Positions 43,159-57,599 of a stretch of 64,000 bases of DNA are shown here, in pieces. Source of the stretch: Coenobita brevimanus. Its lineage: Eukaryota > Arthropoda > Malacostraca > Decapoda > Coenobitidae. A model generated the notes under the pieces. It saw nothing but the letters and a program-made list of their open reading frames with translations, was not told where the DNA came from and did not search any database. Where the stretch lies: the NCBI GenBank assembly GCA_032717465.1, contig CM064732.1, positions 37,537,888-37,601,887 of the forward strand. The letters run 5' to 3'. Position 1 is the stretch's first letter. Every line of letters begins with the position of its first letter. A program made the translations under genes and the position numbers.

Positions 43159-46100
43159 TCACCAACCAAGACGACAATCAGGATTTCGAGTTTCCATGGG
43201 TGGAAGGACCTCTACCCCGAGACACGTCCTGCCCATCGCCAGAACGAGCCTGAGGCACAGAGACCTTCCTGGAGGACTCACTCTCCTCGTCCGCGCACCC
43301 ACGTGGGGGTCCAGTTGGCAGCTTGGGGCCAACCGGACTCTTTCCAACCGAATCAACCAAAAGTTGGCTGCTGGGTAACAAATCAGAGGGAACAAGTGAC
43401 CGAGGCCTTTGAGAGTCTGAAGACCCAGACCCCGCCACACCTGAGCAAGAGGCAGGGACTGGAATCCTAGAAAGACCATCACAAACACCCACTGACTTAC
43501 GCCCATAGTCTTGAAACTGAGAGCAAGGGTTACCCTTCCCTCACTCTGCTCGAGGTGGAAGCTCGCGCCTTCAACGTAAGTGGTAATCTTGAAAGAGGGA
43601 GAGCGCACCCCTTTGTATGGGTAGGCGCAGCAAAGAGTTGGCAACACTGATTAGTTATAAAATTTAAAATCTTAAAATAAAAACAATACATATGACAGTT
43701 TCTATGATTCACACACAATATAATCTATTCGTGTTTGCAATTCTTACCTCTTCTGTTATTAAAGACTGGCATTTGTTCTTAAATATTCAGTTTAAGAGTA
43801 TGCATACATGATTTGGAGAACCTGTACCGCAGGAAAACTTCGGTGTTAGACATAGCTTCAAAGGAGTTCATGCGGTCAGTAATAACCCTACGAATACACC
43901 TTGGCTAGTCATACCGATTTTGACTATTTTTCTGCCCCAAATGCTTGTTTTTGCCATTCTTCCCAGCCAGAACCCTGAAATCCCCCCCCCCAAGACACAG
44001 GGGGGGGGTAAATTGAAAACCAATCACGAACACCGAAAATAAAAGCCAAATTCGTTCAAATCACACCAAAATACACCAGTAAAATAAATTGCCAAGCCAC
44101 AACAAAACAGTACGGACTTGCAAAAGCTCACCGAAAGCAAACACGAGACTTCATAATTCAAGCTAACTGGCTGTGCACCAGTCGTCTGTTTAGGTAGTAC
44201 TCGGCCATTCTTTACTGTAGGAATTATTTCACGTACAAATCAAACTAATTTTAAAGTATCATGCACCATATCTGATAAACAGCTTGTTAGAAATATTGAT
44301 AAATAAAATGGAAGTGGATACAGTATCTCTTCTTTGTTTTCATCTCGTCATAAATTAACCATCTCCAGAGAAGCAGTGAAGTCTTTTAAAAATGATACAA
44401 ATATTAAATGCTTATTTTTTTTTCTATACACGATGTTCTTATCATTAAATTAAAATTCCCATCACACACACCATAGGGTCCTTCTACATAGTTTTCTTTG
44501 CATAAGGCTGCTATAATATGACGAGGGGCATGCAAAGGGGTGCTATGAGACTTCCGACGTATTCCAGCACAACGCTGTGGTAATCCTCTCCCGTTCACCG
44601 GGGAACGCTCTCCCTTTCGTGCGTTGAGACTACCAAAAGATATGGATAGGGCAAGGCGAACGCCTTCCCACAGTTTTAGAATATGGCCATTAGACGCCGC
44701 CACTGCCGGGTTGTCGAGCGAAGAGCCCCCTCATAATCCTCATGCGGTACAGAAATTTGAACCTTAGAAGGACGGGAGTCACCCAAAGACTCCTCACCCG
44801 TTTGAGGTTGGCAGATGCAACCTCCATCTCTACACCAGAGCTTGAAACACTAGAAACTGTAGAGGCACACTGTTGAGAAGACTGAACAGCAGTAGCCGAG
44901 TGAGCAGATGGTACAGGAGCAGCAGTCGGTGTGTGGGAGTAGCAGCTGATACAGGAGTATCAGCTGGTACAGCAGTAACAGCTAGTACAGGAGTAGCAGC
45001 TGGTACAGGAGCAGCAGCCGGATGAGGTGCAGACTGCAAAGGTACTGGAGTCCTTGGGAGACCACAAGGAGGAGTAGGACATCCAGTATCTGACAAGGGA
45101 TGAGGAGGATGGTCAGGAGCAGGGGCTCCACGACGGCACACAGGCTTTGACCTAGAAAGAATAGAAGCAAAGGACACCTGGGCGGACATACATAGACATG
45201 ACACAATCCTTAGCTTCGATAAAACTCAGCCTCTCCATGGCTCTGAGAGACAGAATTTCATGTTCATTTTGTAACGATCACAAGATTTTGAAGAAGCGGG
45301 TGCTCACCACCACAGTTGACACAAGATACAGGACCAGGGCATTCCACACCCTCATGACAATCTAAACCACATGACACACAGACTCCTGGAAGGCCCAGGA
45401 CAAGGCAGCTACAAGTTCGACCAATATGACCCAAGCTCTGACAGTGGAAACACCTACGAGGCATAGGGACATAGGGCCTAACTCTGTATCGGTACCATGC
45501 AGCGTTAAGAACAGCAGGGAGGCTCAGTGAATCAAAAGTCACAGCCAAGGATGGAGTTGGCACAAGGTCACCATTCATCTTCTTCTGAATCCTCTCAACC
45601 TTTATCACATTCTGGGCTGAAAACTCTTCAACAAGGCGAGCCTTATCGTAAATCAGCAATTCCTTAGCATACATAACGCCACGAGAATGATTCAAGGAAG
45701 CATGGGGAGAGCATGTAACAGACTGACCAGAAAGCATGGACAAAGATAGAACGGCTGAACTCTGAGAAGGGTCAGACACCACCAACAAACTGCCATCAGC
45801 CTGTGGAACCACTTTAGGGGCGGCACCACAAGCAGCGACAAGCTCTCAATGTGTGTGAAAAATATCACACTTTCTGAGGTCTACCCCAGCAGGGCCACGA
45901 CCGACTATGAACTTGACAAAAGGTGCAGGAGGAGGAGCAATCAAAAAATTATCAGAATATCTAACATGGGGGCCCTGAGGACCAGGTACACTCTTTGACC
46001 CCCGCCTGCGACCCCTGTTACAGGAGGAACCGGACCAGGGAGGCAAGGCAGGCTGGTGTGGAGCCACGTGGGACCTGAAAGGGCTCCAGGAGTGGCTATA

Positions 46101-46165
46101 AGTGAAGGCTGAGAAGACGTGCTTAGGTCTGGGAGAGGCAGGTTGGGGCACATTACCTTATCCAT
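43159..46165 (-). pseudogene. LINE copy B ORF1 (Gag-like, interrupted)
   Basis: The Gag-like block is open over 182 codons (45264-45812) and contains SLNHSRGVMYAKELLIYDKA and two knuckles (CFHCQSLGHIGRTC and CVSCGLDCHEGVEC). The third has lost its last Cys-His part to a frameshift (CVNCGGEHPLLQ). The Ala/Pro/Val repeat is at 44880-45010. After it, SEESLGDS.., then VPHEDYEGALRSTTR, precede the foreign segment at 44705. These residues are partly lost from copy A by a deletion of about 31 bp. The 3' part resumes at 43500 and ends near 43110. Confidence 0.8.
43500..44705 (-). other. Second copy of the unknown 1.2-kb ORF1 segment
   Basis: It is collinear with 25735-26945 and at the same ORF1 position. 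On the minus strand it starts CAGTGGCGGCGTC and carries a 99-codon frame (44404-44703) with LKLWEGVRLALSISFGSLNA and GERSPVNGRGLPQRCAGIRR. The frame is cleaner than in copy A. A 162-codon frame (43159-43647) begins inside the segment (MLPTLCCAYP) and runs out into ORF1 sequence. Confidence 0.6.
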
Positions 46166-46400
46166 ATCAATAAACACAAAACTCATTCTCCCACCCCCAC
46201 CCACCACGGAGCTCAGCAAGCGGGAGGCCAGATGCCACAGGCGACCTCAGGGGTAGCAGGGAGTATACGCGGTAACCAACGGGGGACCTGGGCAAGGGTG
46301 ACCCCAGGACGATAGGAGCCACCAGGCCCCCAGTGCTCACTTGACTCTAGCCAATGCATGACCAGCTGATTGACCTGGTCGGGCCCAACCAAGCCGCCTG

Positions 46401-46500
46401 NNNNNNNNNNNNNNNNNNNNNNNNNNNNNNNNNNNNNNNNNNNNNNNNNNNNNNNNNNNNNNNNNNNNNNNNNNNNNNNNNNNNNNNNNNNNNNNNNNNN
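46401..46500. other. Assembly gap (100 N)
   Basis: Exactly 100 unknown bases occur, a conventional placeholder. It falls where LINE copy B would continue into its 5' UTR, so the join across it is not supported by sequence. Confidence 0.98.
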
Positions 46501-46860
46501 CCATCTTTCAATCTTACCCACACAATCCTTGACCCAACTGACCCATACTCTCTTATGTTCTTCCATCTTTTACTATACAAACTCCTTTTGCCCTCTCATT
46601 CTCACCTACTCCTGTACATATATCCCATCCATACTCCCATTCTCTCACACTCTCACCTCCCTATTTAGTTTCAGTTACTCCACATACATCAACTTTCGCA
46701 CCCTCAAGCACCTGGACAATTTCTCTCTCTTTCACCTCATCATTTGCACCTCTTACATTCCATCTTTGCAATTACCATGTCCTTTGTCCGGTCCTTGGTC
46801 GTCATCTTTTGGTCAGTCCTTGTCCGAGGCTTCTTGTTCATCTTTTTAGATAGTTGTTTT
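46501..46860 (-). mobile_element. Ingi/RTE-like LINE, endonuclease fragment
   Basis: On the minus strand the translation begins near 46770 with (T)WNVRGANDEVKEREIVQVLE, then GAKVDVCGVTETK, GYGWD-like text and GVCIVKDG, with one stop and frameshifts. TWNVRG and TETK are the metal- and DNA-contacting motifs of AP-type LINE endonucleases. It could be the same family as the C-terminal fragment at 14535-15206, but the two do not overlap. The piece is cut by the gap on one side and by TA repeats on the other. Confidence 0.7.
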
Positions 46861-46869
46861 CCGGGGAGG

Positions 46870-50660
<3,791 letters not shown>

Positions 50661-50747
50661 TATATATATATATCCAACCATCATCCAATCCTACACTGTC
50701 CCAAGAGGAGCGTAGGAGCCCGGGGCTCGGCAGCTGGTCCCGACATT

Positions 50748-50748
<1 letters not shown>

Positions 50749-50812
<64 letters not shown>
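50749..50812. repeat. (TA)n before the SINE
   Basis: About 64 bp of pure TA lies immediately before the tRNA-like head of the SINE. Confidence 0.95.
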
Positions 50813-51334
<522 letters not shown>

Positions 51335-52212
51335 TTGTTCTTACCTTACCTAATTGTTCTTACCTAATTGTATCTTTACAGGAATGAGTCAAGCTCGTAC
51401 TGTCCCGTGTCTTAAACCATATTTATCGTACATATCCTCAAATTTGTGAATTGTTTTGGCACACACTATTTCATTCGGTAGTGCATTCCATTGATCAATT
51501 GCTCTGTTTGGGAAACTGAATTTCCTTAAGTCTTTATCACCTCTCTTCTTATGCAGTTTTTTGCAGTGTCCTCTTGCTGATGCTTCCCCATATGTTAAGT
51601 AATCATTTATGTCTATTTTCTCCTTTCCTGATATGCATTAATATAGCATTATCATGTCACCTCTTTTCCTTCTCTCCTGTAGTGTTGGTAGATTCAGTTT
51701 ATTTAGTCTTTCTTCGTAGCTTAGGTCCCTTAGGCTTGGTATCCATCTTGTAGCGGCCCTTTGAACTTTTTCAATCTTGTCTATGTGCTTTTTGAGATGA
51801 GGACTCCAGACTACTGATGCATATTCCAAGGTTGGTCTAATGAATGATGTTATTATCCTTCTTAGCATGTCTTCATTTATGTATGTGAATGCTATTCTCA
51901 TATTTGCAAGCAGTGTATACATGTTCCGTACCTTCTCGCTGATGAAGTCAGCCGGAGATAGTCTGTTATTGATAATCACACCTAGGTCTTTCTCTCTTTC
52001 TGATGTGTATAGGGTTTTATTTCCTAACTTATAATCCCAATCAGGTCTTTTTCCACTTTTACCAAACTTGATTACATGACACTTGTCCACATTGAATTCC
52101 ATTTGCCATGTACTACTCCATTCATGAAGTTTATTCAATTCTTCTTGTAGCTCTTTACAAGAGTCTGTGTTAGTAATTCTCCTTTGTATTTTTGCATCAT
52201 CTGCAAACATAT
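51335..52212 (-). mobile_element. 5'-truncated CR1-like LINE
   Basis: It is the reverse complement of 62585-63455. It begins at 52212 inside the RT active-site region (MFADDAKIQ) and ends with the same TTACCTAATTGTTC-type tail as the 59-63 kb copy. Its frame is open from 52210 to 51638 (190 codons), with a TAA just after MIMLY, and the rest is clean. It contains fewer lesions than the longer copy, so it is the best reference for the C-terminal third of this family. Confidence 0.9.
51362..52210 (-). pseudogene. CR1 ORF2 C-terminal part
   Basis: RT palm end (FADDAKI), then LHEWSSTWQMEFNVDKCHVI, LGVIINNRLSP, IRPTLEYASVVWSPHL and ATRWIPSLRDLSYEERLNKL. After one stop it continues with ISGKEKIDINDYLTYGEASA and ends GLRHGT(V)RA. 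This is the typical CR1 thumb and C-terminus. No promoter or N-terminal part is present, so it cannot be expressed as an enzyme. Confidence 0.88.
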
Positions 52213-52229
52213 TCAGATAGCTCTCATTT

Positions 52230-52230
52230 C

Positions 52231-52266
<36 letters not shown>

Positions 52267-52290
52267 AATATATATAAATATATATGCATA

Positions 52291-52321
<31 letters not shown>

Positions 52322-52344
52322 TTATAGATACAGATATATATACA

Positions 52345-52392
<48 letters not shown>
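52230..52392. repeat. (TG)n-(TA)n-(GATA)n-(TA)n tract
   Basis: TG repeats, TA repeats, a short TAGATAGATAGATA piece and a final TA run make up about 160 bp. Confidence 0.95.
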
Positions 52393-52393
<1 letters not shown>

Positions 52394-52419
52394 GCAGCAG
52401 GACATCGAAGCAGACAGCA

Positions 52420-53763
52420 ACAATTCACCAGAAGGAGCCCACGGAGGAGTGTAAATGGCGCAAATGAGCTCCGGGTGGAAATGGCCTAAGTCCACCCGGG
52501 CCGCGCGACCCTATGACACGGAACTCGCCCACCGCCACCATAGCAGGAATACAAGACGACCTGCCGGGCGAGTTGCCCATCAATCAGACCTGGGTGGAAC
52601 TGTTTCTCCAGTTCCAAACGCACCCCGAGACGGCCGGTAGCTGCTCACCCTTCTACAGGAGACAACCTGAAGCCGCTCTTGAGGAAACAAGTTGACGACC
52701 TGAAGCCGCCCCCACCTTCGTCAGTAGACAGCCTGCAGCCGCTCTGAAGGTGCCCTACAAAGAGATGGCCTGTAGCCGCTCGCCCTCCTACAGGAGACGG
52801 CCTGTAGCCACTCGCCCTCCTGCTGTAGACAGCCTGCAGCTGCTCTGGAGGAAATGAGGAGATGGCCTGCAGCCACTCGGGAGGTGCCCCCTTGGAGAGA
52901 TGGCCTGTAGCCGCTCACCCTCCTACAGGAGACGGCCTAAAGTTGCTCTGGAGGTTAATCAGGAGATGGCCAGTAGCCGCTCCCGCCTTCATCAGGAGAC
53001 AGCCGGAAGCCGTTCTGAAGGTGCCCCTGGAGAGACGGCCTGTAGCCGCTCACCCTCCTACAGGAGACGGCCTGAAGCCACTCCAGAGGTCAATCAGGAG
53101 ACAGCCGGTAGCCGCTCCCGCCTTCATCAGGAGACAGCCGGCAGCCGCTCTGAAAATGCCCCCGGAGAGTCGGCCTGTTGCTGCTCTACCCTCCTGCAGG
53201 AGACAGCTGGTAGCCACTCCAAAGGTGTCCCGAGACAGCCACGGCCAGTAGCCGGGCCCTACAACCAGAGACGGCCTAAAGCCGCTCCTTCGTCAGGTCC
53301 ACCCACCCACGACTTGGAGGGAGCCCCCAGCCTGGAGGAGTATTGGAGAGGCCCTGTGACCACCACCGGACTCTTCTCCCTACAGCCGGTGGAGACACCC
53401 CTGACAGACCCCTATGCTGGCCGATGCCACAGCCCACTCCTGACGGCGTCCCCGGCCTTCGGGGACCGCTGTTCCAGCAACCTTCTGACCGCCCCTCAGA
53501 CTCCCGGGCAGGACCTCCCAGCACCCAGACGCCGGAGATCCTCATCACCTGACTCAAAAGTTCAGGCGACTGTTCGGCCCCAGCCCAGAGGGCCAGACTC
53601 CCACCCCGACCCCCGAAGCCTCAGGTCCCTATGCCCCCAGCAGCCCCAGATGAGAAAGGACGCCCCTACGTGCTGTCACTTGCCCCCGGGACCTAGCAGC
53701 CCCTGGCAGATCCCAGCTCCGTCAGCAGGGAAGCTGAGACTCCGCCGTCGCCCCTGCGCCTGA
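52420..53763 (+). pseudogene. GC-rich Arg/Ser/Glu tandem-repeat reading frame of unknown identity
   Basis: One frame stays open from about 52420 to TGA 53763 except for TGA codons near 52693 and 52857. It starts with DDLPGELPINQTWVELFLQF, continues with repeats such as ETACSRSPSYRRRP, EATPEVNQ, ETAGSRSRLHQ and ETAGSRSENAPG up to about 53270, then a Pro/Ser-rich tail ending RRRPCA. Three ~45-bp subunits form a ~135-bp higher unit. It lies just before the third Gypsy element's inferred LTR. It may be a relic of another retroelement's Gag or accessory protein, or a minisatellite that happens to be open. I do not recognise the family. Confidence 0.5.
52620..53270. repeat. ~45-bp/135-bp GC-rich minisatellite
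   Basis: GGAGACGGCCTGTAGCCGCT and variants (GGAGACAGCCGGTAGCCGCT) recur more than ten times. Spacers alternate in order (CACCCTCCTACA, then GAAGCCACTCCAGAGGTCAA, then CCCGCCTTCATCA), which shows the three-subunit higher-order unit. Confidence 0.88.
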
Positions 53764-53764
53764 C

Positions 53765-54476
53765 TGTGACACGTCCGACCTGACAGTGAGTGAAAGGGAA
53801 CACACACAGCATAAAGACAGTGTAGGAGTGACAGAATAAAGTGAGCCAGTGGTTATAGCGTAAAAGAAAGTGGTGGTCAAAGATAGTGCATTAGTGAGAC
53901 AGTGATGGACGGGTCTACCATAGTGCACAGTGCCACCGTATCACATGAAGATCATACGTAGTCCCCTGTGTTGAAATTCCAGTAGCACCAGCTCCACCCA
54001 GGTACATTGTGAAGTAGTGTAATAGTGATCTACAGGCCGAGGTACAGTGAACACTATATCCAACAGTGATGGTACATCTCGGTAAGACCACACTTAGGCC
54101 CAGTGTAAAATATTAACGCTACCCAGGGAAATCAGACGACCACCACCACCGGTCTAGGAAACCTAAACTCCCCCACCAACGTAAGTGTCTAGCTCAAGTG
54201 TCGTTCACCCTAACCAGTCTGGTCCTGTACAGTATCTTGCGTGATACTGTTATTCCATATCTGCAGCCCACGTATTATAATTGACCAGTTTATTTGTATT
54301 TGTGACATCTGCTCGTTCCTGTGTAAGATTTAGTAATACACATGTAAGGTGTTGCCTTGGGTTTTTGTGTCCTGCCTCTTTCTTATTTGTCTAAGCTCCA
54401 GTCTACAAAAAGAAGCTAGCTATCCACTAGGTGCTCTAGCGACGGGAGGCCAACCTTAAAACACCTAGCATTACAC
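53765..54476 (+). repeat. Inferred 5' LTR of Gypsy-3
   Basis: It starts TGTGACACGTCC, ends CTAGCATTACA, contains AATAAA at 53835, and is followed by TGGTGGACAGCAGTGG. The composition is distinct from the flanking GC-rich frame. Without the partner LTR this remains an inference. Confidence 0.5.
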
Positions 54477-54539
54477 TGGTGGACAGCAGTGGTTCTTGAT
54501 CCAGGCATACAAGAGAGGTGATCAGGAAATAATATCAAA

Positions 54540-55260
54540 ATGGCATCTAAACCACATGTGCAATTACCAAAATTTGACCCCGAACAGTATGATGTTCACA
54601 CATACCTGGCAATTATTAAACCTTTCCTGGATATCAGATTCGAGGACGATAAGGAAAAAATCGCAGTCATGCTCCCATTACTAGGCAAAGCAGCAGCTAA
54701 TATAGCACTGAAAATCATTCCGGGGCTCCCTTGACAAAATTTCACGAAACTCGTGATTCAAGCTATCACTCCCTCACTGGGGAAAGTAGTAGTGCTGTCC
54801 CAATTGGATAGCCTAACCTTCAATGGAAATTTGGATGATCCCCTTATCTAGGCTAGATGCCTGGTCACTGCTGCCTACCTGAAGGCAGATGATGACACCC
54901 GGGAACAACACACTTTCCATACTCTCCTGAGAGTGCTCCCTAGTATGGTGAAGGAGCATTTCACAATCCATAACCTTACAGGAGACATGGATAAGGATAT
55001 CCAACTGATACACCGCCTTCTGACCTCCTGCCCTGCACCCCAGCAAATCAACGTGTAAAGAAGTTTCCCACAAATGCTCTGGCTCCCCCAGTCAAGCCAT
55101 GCCCACCCATGCCCCACACCAGCCCCATCTCGGCACTCAGCCTACCTACAGCACACCCCACCCACTGACGCCCCAGTCACAAAGAGAACCCCAGCCTCAT
55201 CCTAGACAACCTTGGAAGTTTTCTGCCTGCAGCTCCTGATGCCCCCTGCATGACATCAGG
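54540..55260 (+). pseudogene. Gypsy-3 Gag (broken)
   Basis: ATG 54540 opens MASKPHVQLPKFDPEQYDVH; the frame stops at 54734 after KAAANIALKIIPGLP and at several later codons. Readable pieces include LVTAAYLKADDDTREQHTFH and MVKEHFTIHNLTGDMDKDIQ. Then comes a Pro/Ala-rich part (about 55080-55250). The helical order and position before a protease support a Gag role. No zinc knuckle is visible. Confidence 0.75.
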
Positions 55261-55815
55261 GACCAGCTAAAGGCTGCCAGACGAAAAACCACCAACCCAG
55301 GCAGGCGTAAAGTCTCCTCCCTAAATAATGAGAAGCCAGACAATGAACCTGGCCCCGTGGAGGAAGCCGAACCCTGGGAGCAGGAGCTGGAGGAAGAAGA
55401 AGGAGGCCCCCGACAGTTGGATTTTTAGGACCGCCTCCGCACCTTCCCATGGTGGCGGGGGCCACTTCCCTCAAATACCACCCCCCAGTTTACCACAAGA
55501 TGAAGCTGAACGGGGTAAAAGCCAGATTGTTGGTCGACATGGGAGCGTCCAGATCTTGCCTCTAAAGCCACTACTTCTTCCGTCACAAGTCGACCTTTGG
55601 CCCGCTACTCCCAACAGCTACTCACCTGGTGGATGCAGGGGATGGCCCCCTGCCGATCCGTGGGGAAACATGGGCCCTGCACGTCGATACCCATCAGCTG
55701 GCATCAGTGATGCACAAATTTATTGTGTTCGACTCTTCCTGCTGAAACTACGACGGCTATCTAGGGCTGGACCTGCTGCAGAAGCTGGGCACCACCATCC
55801 ACTGCCAGAATAGAC
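55260..55815 (+). pseudogene. Gypsy-3 protease region (broken)
   Basis: At 55501-55560 the translation is MKLNGVKARLLVDMGASRSC, a retropepsin active site with DTG changed to DMG. A Glu/Lys-rich linker precedes it, and frameshifted text up to about 55810 follows (LGLDLLQKLGTTIHC-like in a shifted frame). Confidence 0.75.
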
Positions 55816-55904
55816 AGCTCCAGTTCCAGAAACCCCAGGCACCCCCCCCTCCCACGAGGGCCGTCTGCACTTGCAGCAGGAAGAATCCCCCCTCCCCCCC
55901 TCTC

Positions 55905-57598
55905 TTGCCTCCCTTTCCCCTCCCATCTTTCTACCCCCCTCCCACCCTTGCCCGCCGTCACCTCCTCGTCTGTCACTATCCCCCCCCTCATCACAAGGCT
56001 TGGGTGTACCTTAACCAGCCCTCAGGTACCTCCGTTCTATTCTCCCCCCTCCTTTTGCCCCGAACCCTCTCGGCCTGCCTCATGCCCCCAACCTTCCTTC
56101 CCCCTCATCACTTGGCAGTCCGGATTGCAAATCTTGCTCCCTTGCCCCTCACCCTCCTGAAAGGGCTCGTAATCGGAGAGATGGAAGAAGCCGAGCTCTA
56201 TGCTCCTTCCCTATCCTGCTCCCCCATCCCTCTGCCCCCTATCCTCGACCATCTCTCCGCCCACCAATCCGACACCCTCTGCCACCATCTCCTGGACTTC
56301 CAGGACCTATTTGCAGTAAGACCTGCTGACACTGGACATACCACCTACCTAGCTCAGGAGATCCATATGACAGGCCCACGGATCCGACAACCATCCCAGT
56401 GGAAAAACCCCAGGCAACGGGAAGAGGAAGACCACCAGGTGCAGATGATTAAAGCCGGAGTCATCTCCCCCTCTACCAGCCCTTGGTCCTCCCCTGTCGT
56501 CCTCGTGAAGAAAAAGGATGGCACAATGCGGTTCTGCGTCGATTACTGCTGGCTCAATGACATCACTATCAAAGACGCCACTCCACTCCCGCGAATAGAC
56601 AATTCCTTAGACTCCCTATACGGCGCCTCCTGGTTCTCCACCCTCGATCTCCAGTCGGGGTACTGGCAGGTCCCGGTGCGTCCAGAGGACGGAGGCAGCA
56701 ACAGGATACATTATGAATTTAATGTTCTACCTTTCGGTCTCTGTAATGCCTCTGCCACCTTTTCAAGACTCATGTAATCCGTCCTCAGCGGCCTTACGTG
56801 GGAGATCTGTCTGCCGTACTTGGTTGACGTCATTGTGTTCAGCCAGACCTGGGCCGACCACCTGCAGTGTCTCCCCCGGGTTTTTTCCCGAATCTAACAG
56901 GCAAGCCTCGAACTCCCCTCCAAGTGAGTTCTGGCCATTAGAACCATCTCATTCCTAGGGCATGTCGTCTCCCAGGCTGGCATATCTCCCGACCCCAACA
57001 AACTCTGCACCATCACAGACATTCCCCTACCCAACGATGTCCATGGAATCCAAGCATTCCTCGGTCTGACTTCCAACTACCACCATTTCGTGAAGAGATT
57101 TGCACACATCGCCAAGCCCCTCCATGAACTGATCCGAAGGGGAGAGCCGTTCATCTGGACAGATGAGACGTGCCACCTTCCAACAACTTAAGAATAAGCT
57201 CGTATCCCCCCCTGTCGTCACTTTCCCCGACTACACCTTTCCATTTTGGCTCTACACAGACGTCTCCCTCATTGCAATTGGGGCCTTGCTGGCGCAAGTC
57301 CAAGAGGGCTGCAAACACATCACCGCCTGTGCCAGTTGTACCTTAAATCAGGCGGAGAAGAATTATGCCGCCACCAAGAGGAAGTGCCTAGATATTGTCT
57401 GGGCACTTGAGCACTTCCGAGCGTACCTGTCAGGGACCCAGGTCACCATCATCACTGATCACCAATCCCTCCAGTGGTTGCAACAGTCCAACACCCACAA
57501 CGCACAGCTCATCAGGTGGCACGAAACTCTGGAGGAGTTTAACTATGAAATCTCATACCGCCCCAGCAAACCCCACACCAACACAGACGCCCTTTCCT
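55905..57598 (+). pseudogene. Gypsy-3 reverse transcriptase and RNase H
   Basis: A Pro-rich leader runs into typical RT text: MIKAGVISPSTSPWSSPVVL, VKKKDGTMRFCVDY, PLPRIDNSLDSLYGASWFST, LDLQSGYWQVPV and YEFNVLPFGLCNASATFSRLM. A TAA stands at 56775-56777 and the frame continues. The active-site YLDD reads YLVD (56817-56828), so one catalytic Asp is gone. SFLGHVVSQAGISPDPNKL and AFLGLTSNYHHFVKRFAHIA are the connection. RNase H (57163-57600) has LYTDVSLIAIGALLAQ, NYAATKRKCLDIVWALEHFR and ITDHQSLQWLQQS, and is open for 145 codons. The enzyme would convert element RNA into DNA in the particle. Confidence 0.9.
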
Positions 57599-57599
57599 G

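Larger units (their letters stand above)
40046..46400 (-). mobile_element. I/LOA-like LINE with RNase H, copy B (arm 2 of an inverted pair)
   Basis: This is the minus-strand counterpart of copy A, collinear with about 24030-30430. It is truncated at its 3' end (40046) and cut at its 5' end by the N gap exactly within the 5' UTR (..CAAGCCGCCTG). It shares the ORF1 insertion and several stops and frameshifts with copy A, and differs by a few per cent of substitutions and small indels in the segments I aligned by eye. Confidence 0.88.
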
